Positions 1 to 6,196 of a stretch of DNA of 10,238 nt are shown here, one piece after another (the stretch's first letter is position 1; each line of letters opens with the position of its first letter). The translations under genes were made by a program, and so were the position numbers. This DNA comes from Bacillota bacterium (GTDB taxonomy: Bacteria; Bacillota; Clostridia; Lachnospirales; Lachnospiraceae), in the NCBI GenBank assembly GCA_023425485.1, contig JAFACO010000151.1, forward strand, positions 1 through 10,238. The letters run 5' to 3'. The notes beneath the pieces are model-generated. The model saw nothing but the letters and a program-made list of their open reading frames with translations, was not told the DNA's origin and did no database searches.

Positions 1-399
1 AATCAGTAGTTCATCACTTGCAGTCATCGCTTTACTAACTAAAGCAGAATATCCTCCAATGAAATTTACTCCAACTGTTTTAGCAGCACGATCTAAGGTT
101 TTAGCTATAGTAACGTAATCCTCAATGGATTTACAAGCGGCAGCTCCCACCAACGATATTGGTGTTACAGAAATTCTCTGATTAACAATCGGAATTCCGT
201 ATTCTTTTTGAATCGTATTACCAGTTGCCACTAAATTTTTCGCTGTTGTTGTAATCTTATCATAAACCTTACGGTTTAACTCCTCAAGATTTGGGTCTGC
301 ACAATCTAATAGGCTGATACCAAGAGTAATCGTCCTGACATCAAGATTTTCCTGTTCAATCATCTTATTCGTTTCAATGACTTCATGTATGTTAATCAT
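1..399 (-). CDS. UPF0210 / PFL-family protein (DUF711), N-terminal part
   Basis: This is the first 133 codons of a gene that continues past the left edge of the window; no stop is present. I translated it by hand: it starts MINIHEVIETNKMIEQENLD and continues with RTITLGISLLDCADPNLEEL, then GIPIVNQRISVTPISLVGAA and FIGGYSALVSKAMTASDELL. These are hallmark stretches of the UPF0210/DUF711 family, whose full length is about 450 residues. The ATG at 399 is preceded by TGGAGG (405-410) with 5 bases of spacing. The family's biochemical role is not established; its structure is related to glycyl-radical (pyruvate formate-lyase-like) folds, hence the name PFL family. It lies 91 bases downstream of the ACT-domain gene, the usual partner of this family in Firmicutes and archaea, so the two probably work together. 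Family identification is confident; function is unknown. Confidence 0.93.
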   Translation of the reverse strand, partial: MINIHEVIETNKMIEQENLDVRTITLGISLLDCADPNLEELNRKVYDKITTTAKNLVATGNTIQKEYGIPIVNQRISVTPISLVGAAACKSIEDYVTIAKTLDRAAKTVGVNFIGGYSALVSKAMTASDELLI

Positions 400-490
400 A
401 TTATCCTCCATTTACACCTGGAAATACCTATTTATGAAATAAGTACTCTATCTTATCTTAAGAAAGATAAACCAAGTTATTCTGCAAGCA

Positions 491-763
491 TTAAATTCGG
501 TGCATTTTATCAAAGATATCTTCGTGCTGAGTCTTAATTATAACGCCGATTTCTTTTCCAATCTGCTCTAACTCATCAGAAATAACATTAAAATCCTTTG
601 GTGTATCGGATAAATCTGCAATCATCATCATATTAAAAAATCCCTGAACTATAGTCTGGGAAATATCCAGAATATTCACCCTATTATTAGCAAGATAGGT
701 ACAAACCTTTGCTATAATTCCTACGGTATCCTTTCCAACTACAGTGATTACTGTTCTCTTCAT
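491..763 (-). CDS. ACT domain-containing protein (UPF0237 family)
   Basis: A 90-residue protein made of one ACT domain with little else. It opens with MKRTVITVVGKDTVGIIAKV: a beta strand, then the V-G-K-D-x-x-G-I-I turn where ACT domains bind small ligands, often amino acids. A second strand region follows (NILDISQTIVQ, about 30-40), then FFNMMMIADL (42-51). The length is typical of UPF0237. The ATG at 763 has a near-perfect AAGGAGG (772-778) eight bases upstream. The gene starts 20 bases after the metallohydrolase stop, so the two are almost certainly co-transcribed, and it is followed by the UPF0210 gene. By family analogy it is a ligand-sensing regulatory subunit for the UPF0210 protein. 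That role is inferred from context, and the ligand cannot be read from the sequence. Confidence 0.93.
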   Translation of the reverse strand: MKRTVITVVGKDTVGIIAKVCTYLANNRVNILDISQTIVQGFFNMMMIADLSDTPKDFNVISDELEQIGKEIGVIIKTQHEDIFDKMHRI

Positions 764-783
764 GCAAATAGCCTCCTTATGTA

Positions 784-1575
784 TTATATAAAAACCATTT
801 CGGTTGGTTTCTCTCTTAGTGCTACTCTAACATTCTTAGCAAAAGGATTATTACCACGTTTCACTAACTCACAACATACAGTTTCATATGCCAGCTCTTC
901 GTAATTATTTTCTTTACTTAAATGTGCTAATAAGATGCTTTTTAGACCTGGGTGGATTAATTTACTGATTAAATCAGCAGAGGTTTCATTGGACAAATGC
1001 CCTCTGTCACCTAGAATTCTCTGTTTGAGATAATAAGGATAACCGCCTACCATTAACATGTTCACATCATGATTTGCTTCTATATAAAGAATTTCGGAAT
1101 TGGTTAACTTTGAGACAATATAGTCATCGTATTTACCAAGGTCAGTCGCAATGCCTACTTTATGCCCTTGTGACTGTAACGTGTAACAAACGGGATTCGA
1201 AGCATCATGTGAGGTAGAGAAGGGTTCAATACTAATATCATTAATGATAAATATTTCATCTGGTTTTATATACTTATATAACTCTGGAGGCATGTTACTC
1301 ATACCCTTCATATTTTGAATGGCACAAGAGGTTTCGTAGGTAGCGTAAATCGGTATGTTGTATCTACGGGCAAGTACCCCAAGTCCTGCGATATGATCCG
1401 AATGTTCATGGGTAATTAAAATTCCTTGAATTGTATCCGGCTTAATTTCAATCTCATTTAATCCATTCTCAATTCTCTTTGCACTAATCCCCACATCTAC
1501 TAGGAGGTTCGTATTATCACTGCCTACATAAATGCAGTTACCACTGCTGCCACTTGCAATACTGCATAATTTCAT
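784..1575 (-). CDS. MBL-fold metallohydrolase, YycJ/WalJ-like
   Basis: A 263-residue cytoplasmic metallo-beta-lactamase-fold protein. The N-terminus KLCSIASGSSGNCIYVG and the order of metal ligands match the YycJ/WalJ family. Visible ligands are the H-x-H-x-D-H motif (H56, H58, D60, H61, in THEHSDH), H123 in TSHDASNPV, D145 in ATDLG and H219 in LAHLS. A di-metal hydrolase is therefore expected, and intact. YycJ-type proteins have been linked to exonuclease activity and DNA repair in Bacillus and often sit beside walKR; no walKR genes are seen here. The neighbours are instead coaE/polA upstream and the ACT/UPF0210 pair downstream. I start at the ATG at 1575 because TGGAG (1582-1586) lies six bases upstream. 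An in-frame TTG at 1587 is possible but overlaps that ribosome binding site. The substrate in vivo is unknown. Confidence 0.93.
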   Translation of the reverse strand: MKLCSIASGSSGNCIYVGSDNTNLLVDVGISAKRIENGLNEIEIKPDTIQGILITHEHSDHIAGLGVLARRYNIPIYATYETSCAIQNMKGMSNMPPELYKYIKPDEIFIINDISIEPFSTSHDASNPVCYTLQSQGHKVGIATDLGKYDDYIVSKLTNSEILYIEANHDVNMLMVGGYPYYLKQRILGDRGHLSNETSADLISKLIHPGLKSILLAHLSKENNYEELAYETVCCELVKRGNNPFAKNVRVALREKPTEMVFI

Positions 1576-1581
1576 GTAAAT

Positions 1582-1586
1582 CTCCA
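1582..1586 (-). promoter_or_regulatory. ribosome binding site fixing the metallohydrolase start
   Basis: TGGAG on the minus strand, six bases before the ATG at 1575. The longer reading from TTG at 1587 would put the start codon on top of this site, so the shorter protein is preferred. Confidence 0.7.
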
Positions 1587-1664
1587 ATCTATTGTTACAT
1601 GTGTGAGTTCCAGTTCATTCCATCACACGCTTCACACTTATAATAGGTAATTACTATTTATCAT

Positions 1665-1707
1665 AAACACGTGACAAATTTACTATGCGCACATTTGTCA
1701 CGTGTTT
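1665..1707. repeat. 15-bp perfect inverted repeat with CACGTG cores, 13-base loop
   Basis: The arms AAACACGTGACAAAT (1665-1679) and ATTTGTCACGTGTTT (1693-1707) are exactly complementary, with 13 bases between them that contain TGCGCA. Each arm also contains the self-complementary hexamer CACGTG. The repeat lies between coaE and the metallohydrolase gene. On the minus strand it falls right at the start of any transcript made from the 1715-1743 promoter, so it would form a stable hairpin at the 5' end of that mRNA. There is no clean U-run after it (it continues ATGATAAATAG), so a simple Rho-independent terminator for coaE is possible but not well supported. A 5' mRNA-stabilising hairpin or a protein-binding operator are alternatives. 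Confidence 0.75.
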
Positions 1708-1709
1708 CT

Positions 1710-1728
1710 AAATGAGTATCCCTCATTT
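1710..1728. repeat. 7-bp inverted repeat over the -10 box
   Basis: AAATGAG (1710-1716) and CTCATTT (1722-1728) are perfect inverted arms around five bases. The -10 hexamer of the candidate promoter lies within this repeat, which is the geometry expected for a repressor operator. It could equally be a small chance hairpin in AT-rich DNA. Confidence 0.35.
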
Positions 1729-1743
1729 TATGGGTTTTGTCAA
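1715..1743 (-). promoter_or_regulatory. candidate sigma-70 promoter for metallohydrolase-ACT-UPF0210
   Basis: On the minus strand TTGACA (1738-1743) is followed after 17 bases by GATACT (1715-1720), four of six matches to TATAAT. The start point would be near 1708, giving an untranslated leader of about 130 bases before the metallohydrolase ATG. The -10 box lies inside an inverted repeat with arms AAATGAG and CTCATTT (1710-1728). The -35 box lies only about 7 bases after the coaE stop. It would let the downstream three genes be expressed independently of polA-coaE. Confidence 0.5.
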
Positions 1744-1749
1744 GAAAAA

Positions 1750-2343
1750 CTAAACCTTTTGCAATAGTTTATCCACCTGTTGTTCTAACCTAAAATAGTC
1801 ACCGTCATTCTCAATCACTAACGAAAACTTAGCACGAAAATCTTCATCTTTGCATTGATTTTTAATAATAGATTCTATCTTTTCTACAGAATAATTACGT
1901 TCCCGTATAAGACGGGCTCTACGTTCTTCCTCCGGCGCATAAACATACCACACTTCATCACAGATAAAATCATATCCTGCTTCTATCATGAGTGCCGTCT
2001 CCACAACAAGATATGGTATTACTGCCTTGCTTCGATGTTCATTGATTACTTGAATTACTTCTTTCAATACGATAGGATGCGTAATCTCATTTATTTTAAG
2101 TCGCTTTGTTTCATCTTCAAAGATGATGTTTGCAAGTTTTGGACGGTCAATTGTACCATCGGAAGCTAGAATTTCCTTTCCGAAATAATCAACAACTGCC
2201 AGATAACTTGCTCCACCTGGCTCCATCTGCCTTTTTGCAATTTCATCCGTAGTGAGTAGTTCCGCGTGATATTTATTTTTTAATATATCTGCAACCAGAG
2301 ATTTCCCACTTCCGATTCCCCCAGTTAATCCAATTACCTTCAT
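1750..2343 (-). CDS. coaE: dephospho-CoA kinase
   Basis: CoaE phosphorylates the 3'-hydroxyl of the ribose in dephospho-CoA using ATP, the last step of coenzyme A synthesis, in the cytoplasm. The 197-residue protein has the normal family length. It starts MKVIGLTGGIGSGKS, with the P-loop GGIGSGKS at 8-15. Other family stretches are LLTTDEIAK (about 29-37), THP (88-90), VETALMIEAGYDFICDEVW (about 114-132) and the lid-region arginines in EEERRARLIRERN (138-150). I chose the ATG at 2343, right before the conserved start. Its best ribosome binding site, AAAGG (2357-2361), is a rather long 13 bases upstream. An in-frame TTG at 2382 would add 13 residues not seen in the family. The gene follows polA after 86 bases on the same strand, a pairing common in Firmicutes, so co-transcription is likely. 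Confidence 0.97.
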   Translation of the reverse strand: MKVIGLTGGIGSGKSLVADILKNKYHAELLTTDEIAKRQMEPGGASYLAVVDYFGKEILASDGTIDRPKLANIIFEDETKRLKINEITHPIVLKEVIQVINEHRSKAVIPYLVVETALMIEAGYDFICDEVWYVYAPEEERRARLIRERNYSVEKIESIIKNQCKDEDFRAKFSLVIENDGDYFRLEQQVDKLLQKV

Positions 2344-2429
2344 ATATATATTTATACCTTTCACAATTCTTGCTATCTGCAATCAAAGTGTATTTAATTA
2401 TGTCAATAATACATCATTGTAGTTTGCAA

Positions 2430-5078
2430 TTACTTGGCTTCAAACCAGTTATCTCCCTGCTTTACCTCTGCTTCTAACACAATCGAAAGCTCTGCAGCTC
2501 CCTGCATCTCTTCCACCATTATTTTTGCCACTTGATCTACTTCGTCCAGATGTGTTTCTACCAGAAGCTCATCGTGAATTTGTAGAATTAATCTGGAATG
2601 CAGATTCCGTTCCTTTAATTTATCATTTACACGAATCATTGCAATCTTGATAACATCTGCTGCTGTTCCCTGAATTGGTGAATTCATAGCAACTCTATCC
2701 CCGAAGGAGCGCACCATAAAATTACTGGAGCTAATCTCTGGAATTGGCCTTCTTCTGTCAAAGAGAGTCGTTGCATAACCATTCTCCTTTGCGTCCGCAA
2801 CCAATTTATCCAAGTAAGATTTAACCTTTGGATAGGTTTCAAAGTATTTCTCAATATAACGCTCTGCCTCTTTCCTCGTGATACCTAAATCCTGTCCGAG
2901 ACCGAAGGAACTAATGCCATAAACAATACCAAAGTTTACTGCCTTAGCACTGCTTCTCTGTGCAGAGGTAACCTCTTCAAAAGGAATATGGAACACTTCG
3001 GAAGCTGTAATACGGTGTATATCCTTTGCTTCTTTATAAGCATTAATTAAACGCTCGTCCCCAGACATATGAGCCAGTACACGAAGCTCTATTTGTGAGT
3101 AATCGGCATCTAAGAACACATATCCGTCTTCTGGGATAAATACTTTTCTTATCTGTCTTCCAAGTTCCATTCGAATCGGGATGTTCTGAAGGTTCGGGTC
3201 AGTGCTGCTAATTCTTCCGGTTGCAGCAATCGTTTGATGGAAGCGTCCATGAATACGTCCATCTTCTTTAATATAACCTGCTAATCCATCCGCGTAGGTA
3301 GATTTAAGCTTGGTTAATTGCCTGTATTCCAGTATCATCTGTACCACTGGATGCTCTGATTGCAGCTTCTCCAGAATATCAGCCGAGGTGGAATATCCTG
3401 TCTTCGTTTTCTTACCAAAAGGTAATCTTAATTTTTCAAACAAGATTACACCCAATTGCTTTGGAGAATTAATATTAAAGGCTTCTCCTACCTGTTCATA
3501 AATTTCCTTTTCCAGTCGATCAATTCCAAGCTGAAGTCTATCACCATACTCTTTGAGTTCTTCTTTATTAACACGAACTCCTCTGCACTCCATATCATAA
3601 AGAGTGAAAATTAGAGGCATCTCAATTGTTTCAAATAAAGGCAGCATGTAAGTTTTATCTAATAAATCCTTTAATACCTCCGCAGATTTATATGCAATAT
3701 AAGCGCTATAGCCAGCATAGGTAACAACCGCTTCTATTTTATCCTCTATTGCCTGTGCTACTGTATTCTTTCCTAATAAGTCATTCTTAGAAGGAAGCGT
3801 CATACTAAAATAATCTCTTGCAATATCATCATAACCATAGGAATCTGTTAAAGGGTTTAATAAGTAAGCGGCAATCGTTGCATCGAATACACGGTCCGCA
3901 TTCTTTATCCGAAGAAAGGGTAGCTGCTCTTTTAATCCGATTACCGATAGTCTAGAACCTTCCTTTGCAAAGCTGCTCGCTTTCTCACTTAAATATTCTT
4001 CTGTAATTAGCCCGGTACATTTAATGACATACACCGCTCCTTCTTCCTTACAGATACTCATACCAAATAGCTTGTCCTGCTCAATTATTAATTGTAAACC
4101 AACTAAATTACCTGGCTTTGTACCTAAAACAGTAAATGCTTGTTCCGCTTTTGACAAATCTTCGATAAGAATAAAGTTCTGCTCGATTCCAGTGGTGTGG
4201 CTAACCTCCTGCTTTTGAAATTTCGATAATAAGTTCTTAAACTCTAATCTTTTAAATAATAGATATACCTCTTCGTTGAACAGATTATCAAGTTTTGACT
4301 GCTCCATTTCAAAACCCAGGTCACAGTCCGTACAAATAGTTGCTAGCTTTTTAGATAGAAAAGCTAACTCTTTATTTTCTTTTAAAGTGGTGGTAACTTT
4401 TCCAGGTGCCAACTCATCAATATGCTCATATAGATTCTCTATAGAATGATAACTTGCCATTAATTTAGCTGCTGTCTTTTCTCCGACACCTGGAACCCCT
4501 GGAATATTATCGGAAGGATCCCCCATAAGGCCTTTTAAATCAATGAACTGTGTTGGAGTTACGCTATATTTTTCAATAACATCCTTATCATAATAATCTT
4601 CAATTTCGGTTCCTGTTTTCTTTGTCTTAGGAATTCTAATTTTAATTTTGGTACTAGCCAACTGCAATAAATCTCGATCTCCGGAAACCAGGGAAACATG
4701 ATTCCCGCTTTTTTCAGCTTGTGTTGCTAGTGACCCAAGGATATCATCCGCTTCAAACCCGGGCTTTTCAAGAACCATTACCTTCATGGCTTTCAAAACC
4801 TCTTTCATCAAAGGCACCTGTTCTCTTAACTCCTCCGGCATTCCCTTTCTTGTTCCTTTATATGCATCAAACATTTCGTGGCGGAAGGTTGGATGATGGG
4901 TATCAAAGGCAACGGCTAAATAATTCGGTTTCTCCTCCTCCAAAATCTTTAACATAATATTTATAAATCCAAGAACTGCGTTGGTATGTTCCCCCTTTGC
5001 AGTAGTCAGATCAGGTAGTCCATAAAAAGCTCTGTTTAAGATACTATGTCCATCAATTAACACAATTTTTTTATCCAT
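2430..5078 (-). CDS. polA: DNA polymerase I (5'-3' exonuclease and polymerase; proofreading site lost)
   Basis: The 882-residue DNA polymerase I removes RNA primers and fills gaps in Okazaki fragments and in excision repair. Residues 1 to about 290 are the 5'-3' exonuclease: KIVLIDGHSILNRAFYG, the acidic GFEADDILG (107-115), VSGDRDLLQL (131-140), GDPSDNIPGVPGVGEKTA (186-203). Residues about 320-480 form the 3'-5' exonuclease fold, but its catalytic residues are mostly gone: no D-x-E in the first motif, and serine (S458) where the third motif has aspartate; only FDA (398-400) of the second motif remains. Polymerase motifs are intact: TGRISSTDPNLQNIP (620-634), motif A DADYSQIELR with D659, the O-helix R708, K712, F716, Y720, and motif C QIHDELLVE with D836. 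The gene follows the anti-sigma-like gene by 64 bases. The ATG at 5078 lacks a good ribosome binding site. Confidence 0.98.
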   Translation of the reverse strand: MDKKIVLIDGHSILNRAFYGLPDLTTAKGEHTNAVLGFINIMLKILEEEKPNYLAVAFDTHHPTFRHEMFDAYKGTRKGMPEELREQVPLMKEVLKAMKVMVLEKPGFEADDILGSLATQAEKSGNHVSLVSGDRDLLQLASTKIKIRIPKTKKTGTEIEDYYDKDVIEKYSVTPTQFIDLKGLMGDPSDNIPGVPGVGEKTAAKLMASYHSIENLYEHIDELAPGKVTTTLKENKELAFLSKKLATICTDCDLGFEMEQSKLDNLFNEEVYLLFKRLEFKNLLSKFQKQEVSHTTGIEQNFILIEDLSKAEQAFTVLGTKPGNLVGLQLIIEQDKLFGMSICKEEGAVYVIKCTGLITEEYLSEKASSFAKEGSRLSVIGLKEQLPFLRIKNADRVFDATIAAYLLNPLTDSYGYDDIARDYFSMTLPSKNDLLGKNTVAQAIEDKIEAVVTYAGYSAYIAYKSAEVLKDLLDKTYMLPLFETIEMPLIFTLYDMECRGVRVNKEELKEYGDRLQLGIDRLEKEIYEQVGEAFNINSPKQLGVILFEKLRLPFGKKTKTGYSTSADILEKLQSEHPVVQMILEYRQLTKLKSTYADGLAGYIKEDGRIHGRFHQTIAATGRISSTDPNLQNIPIRMELGRQIRKVFIPEDGYVFLDADYSQIELRVLAHMSGDERLINAYKEAKDIHRITASEVFHIPFEEVTSAQRSSAKAVNFGIVYGISSFGLGQDLGITRKEAERYIEKYFETYPKVKSYLDKLVADAKENGYATTLFDRRRPIPEISSSNFMVRSFGDRVAMNSPIQGTAADVIKIAMIRVNDKLKERNLHSRLILQIHDELLVETHLDEVDQVAKIMVEEMQGAAELSIVLEAEVKQGDNWFEAK

Positions 5079-5105
5079 AAAATTTTCGCCCAGTAATAAA
5101 AAATC

Positions 5106-5120
5106 CAGGCAAACTCCTTT
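5106..5120 (-). promoter_or_regulatory. strong Shine-Dalgarno site and in-frame CTG upstream of polA
   Basis: AAAGGAG (5114-5120, minus strand) is the best ribosome binding site near polA, but it lies 35 bases before the annotated ATG. Five bases after it is a CTG (5106-5108) in frame with polA, with no stop in between. Starting there would add ten residues (read as LDFLLLGENF) before MDKKIVLIDG. The family normally starts at the MDKK position, so the ATG stays as the call. The only site close to the ATG is a poor GGGCGA. Confidence 0.35.
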
Positions 5121-5142
5121 CTCATTATAGTCGAAGCATCAC

Positions 5143-5619
5143 TTACTCCACTTCATTTATAGCATTATTTCTTTCATACTCTTCAAGATATTCTCTGAAT
5201 TCAATTCGATCCATCCAATCTCTTTGCACATTATAATCCATAATCCTGTGATATTCTTCTTCAGAAATTTCTTTGGGTTCTTGAAAACTTATATCAGCAT
5301 AACTTATGCTGAATAAAAATGCCAGTAAAATCATAGTAAATATCAGCACTGTTATCTTACGATAATATGTATACTTGGCATGTATGATCCTTTCTTGTGA
5401 CTTTTCAAGTTTAATATTTAGTTCTTGTACAAAGTCACTGGAGAGATTTTTGTCCTCATCCAGCTGCTTCATTGCTGTTAAAAGGGCATAATACACTTCC
5501 AGCTCTTCCTTACAATCCTTACAGGAATTTACATGCTCAAGAAACCCCTCCAGTTCTTCAAGGGACAATTTATTATTAATAAAGGGTGTTATCATACTTT
5601 GCGTTTTTCGACAGGTCAG
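5143..5619 (-). CDS. membrane-anchored zinc-finger (zf-HC2) anti-sigma-like protein
   Basis: A small protein of 158 residues if read from CTG at 5619. It has an N-terminal anti-sigma zinc-binding domain: T-C-R near the start, then H-V-N-S-C-K-D-C, the H-x3-C-x2-C signature (H29, C33, C36). Next comes a charged helical linker, one membrane segment (about 88-108, KITVLIFTMILLAFLFSISY) and an acidic tail of about 50 residues outside. Known relatives hold an ECF sigma factor at the membrane, but no sigma gene is adjacent. The start is unusual: AGGAG (5629-5633) abuts a TTG at 5628, too close to use. Nine bases after AGGAG is an in-frame CTG at 5619 that gives M-T-C, the normal beginning of this domain. 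The next ATG (5595) would lose the first cysteine. The gene has its own promoter and probably leads the polA transcript. Confidence 0.82.
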   Translation of the reverse strand: MTCRKTQSMITPFINNKLSLEELEGFLEHVNSCKDCKEELEVYYALLTAMKQLDEDKNLSSDFVQELNIKLEKSQERIIHAKYTYYRKITVLIFTMILLAFLFSISYADISFQEPKEISEEEYHRIMDYNVQRDWMDRIEFREYLEEYERNNAINEVE

Positions 5620-5651
5620 GGAAATCAACTCCTATTCATAGATAAAATTAT

Positions 5652-5678
5652 ATTATACCATTTCGGCCATAAACTCAA
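5652..5678 (-). promoter_or_regulatory. extended -10 promoter for the anti-sigma-like gene and polA
   Basis: On the minus strand a perfect TATAAT (5652-5657) is directly preceded by TGG (5658-5660), the extended -10 element. A weak -35, TTGAGT (5673-5678), is 15 bases upstream, closer than ideal, which suits an extended -10 promoter. The start point would be near 5645, about 12 bases before the AGGAG ribosome binding site. Confidence 0.65.
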
Positions 5679-5757
5679 CCTTAGTGGAACACAGCGAAAC
5701 AGATTTGAGCTTAATCTGAGTTGTTACTTATTTTCTTCTAGTTTTTTATTTTCATAC

Positions 5758-5786
5758 TTGAAATATGAAATTAGTTATGTTAGAAT
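5758..5786 (+). promoter_or_regulatory. sigma-70 promoter of tRNA-Leu
   Basis: TTGAAA (5758-5763), a 17-base spacer and TAGAAT (5781-5786) on the plus strand. Transcription would begin near 5793, about ten bases before the mature tRNA 5' end. Spacing and both hexamers (5 of 6 matches each) are close to consensus. Confidence 0.75.
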
Positions 5787-5803
5787 AATCCTCGTCACGA
5801 AAT

Positions 5804-5886
5804 GCGGATGTGTCGGAATGGCAGACGAAGCAGACTCAAAATCTGCCGGGCAAACACCCGTGGGGGTTCGAGTCCCTTCATCCGCA
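5804..5886 (+). tRNA. tRNA-Leu, anticodon CAA
   Basis: An 83-base class II tRNA that folds by eye. The 7-bp acceptor stem GCGGATG/CATCCGC is perfect, with discriminator A at 5886. The anticodon stem GCAGA/TCTGC encloses the loop CTCAAAA, placing the anticodon CAA at 5837-5839 (reads UUG, leucine). A long variable arm, CGGG/CCCG (5847-5850, 5857-5860), is the leucine/serine type. The T arm has the loop TTCGAGT and the stem GGGGG/CCCTT, with two G-U pairs at its acceptor end. The 3' CCA is not encoded (GTAC follows), so it must be added after transcription. It is transcribed alone, with its own promoter and terminator, divergent from the anti-sigma-like/polA block. Confidence 0.97.
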
Positions 5887-5900
5887 GTACTTGTGAAGAG

Positions 5901-5941
5901 TTCCTTAAATCTTTGCCAAACAAGGGTTTGAGGAATTTTTT
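5901..5941 (+). terminator. Rho-independent terminator of tRNA-Leu
   Basis: TTCCTTAAATCTTTG (5901-5915) pairs with CAAGGGTTTGAGGAA (5921-5935) over 15 base pairs, including a few G-U pairs, around the loop CCAAA. A run of six T follows (5936-5941). It starts 14 bases after the tRNA. Confidence 0.88.
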
Positions 5942-6130
5942 ATTGCAACTATATTCTAACAGTGTTCTTTTTACTTTTAATTGCATTTAAGATAGTTTCT
6001 TGTATTATAACACAAATTTATTGCATATTTAACATTTTTTTCTTTCTGAGATAGAGCTTCATCTATTTATAAAATAATATTATTCTAAACAAGATGAAAC
6101 GAAAAGTTGTTTCACTTGTCATGAATATAA
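5942..6130. other. gene-free AT-rich spacer with one hairpin
   Basis: No open reading frame with a ribosome binding site is seen on either strand. It lies between the ends of two convergent units, the tRNA (plus) and the ABC operon (minus). Two symmetric elements stand out. One is the 12-base palindrome AATAATATTATT (6073-6084). The other is a hairpin with arms ACAAGATGAAAC (6089-6100) and GTTTCACTTGT (6109-6119), which pair over 11 bases with one bulged A. Read on the minus strand the hairpin is followed by TTTAGAATAATATTATTTT, so it could be a weak back-up terminator for the ABC operon. Confidence 0.5.
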
Positions 6131-6133
6131 ATT

Positions 6134-6165
6134 AGGGCAAGTACCATAGAAAATGGTCTTGCCCT
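6134..6165 (-). terminator. hairpin terminator at the end of the ABC transporter operon
   Basis: AGGGCAAG (6134-6141) pairs with CTTGCCCT (6158-6165), and ACCAT (6143-6147) with ATGGT (6153-6157). This makes a 13-bp stem with one bulged T and a five-base loop. It lies about 30 bases past the permease stop. The tail on the minus strand (AATTTATATT) and on the plus strand (ATTATTTATATTTAT) is AT-rich rather than a pure U-run, so it may act in both directions. It is the strongest stem between the permease and the tRNA terminator. Confidence 0.65.
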
Positions 6166-6196
6166 ATTATTTATATTTATATTATTTACCCTTACC

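Noticed and set aside
453..470. Perfect 7-bp inverted repeat TTATCTT/AAGATAA with a 4-base loop between the ACT and UPF0210 genes
   Set aside because: All but two of its pairs are A-T and it has no U-run; too weak for a terminator and easily due to chance in AT-rich DNA.
1855..2169. A 104-codon plus-strand open frame inside coaE
   Set aside because: Antisense shadow of a well-supported gene, with no ribosome binding site and a low-complexity product.
2384..2406. A TTGACA on the minus strand just after polA as a possible coaE promoter
   Set aside because: No acceptable -10 hexamer is found 16-18 bases downstream.
5700..5718. CAGATT/AATCTG inverted repeat between the divergent promoters
   Set aside because: Only six base pairs, upstream of both promoters; no support as an operator beyond symmetry.
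5795..5990. Open frames on both strands over and around tRNA-Leu
   Set aside because: They run through the tRNA and its terminator, lack ribosome binding sites and resemble no protein.
5986..6030. Minus-strand TATAAT near 6004-6009 as a promoter antisense to the tRNA
   Set aside because: The -35 position reads TTAAAT and nothing plausible lies downstream except the tRNA terminator region.
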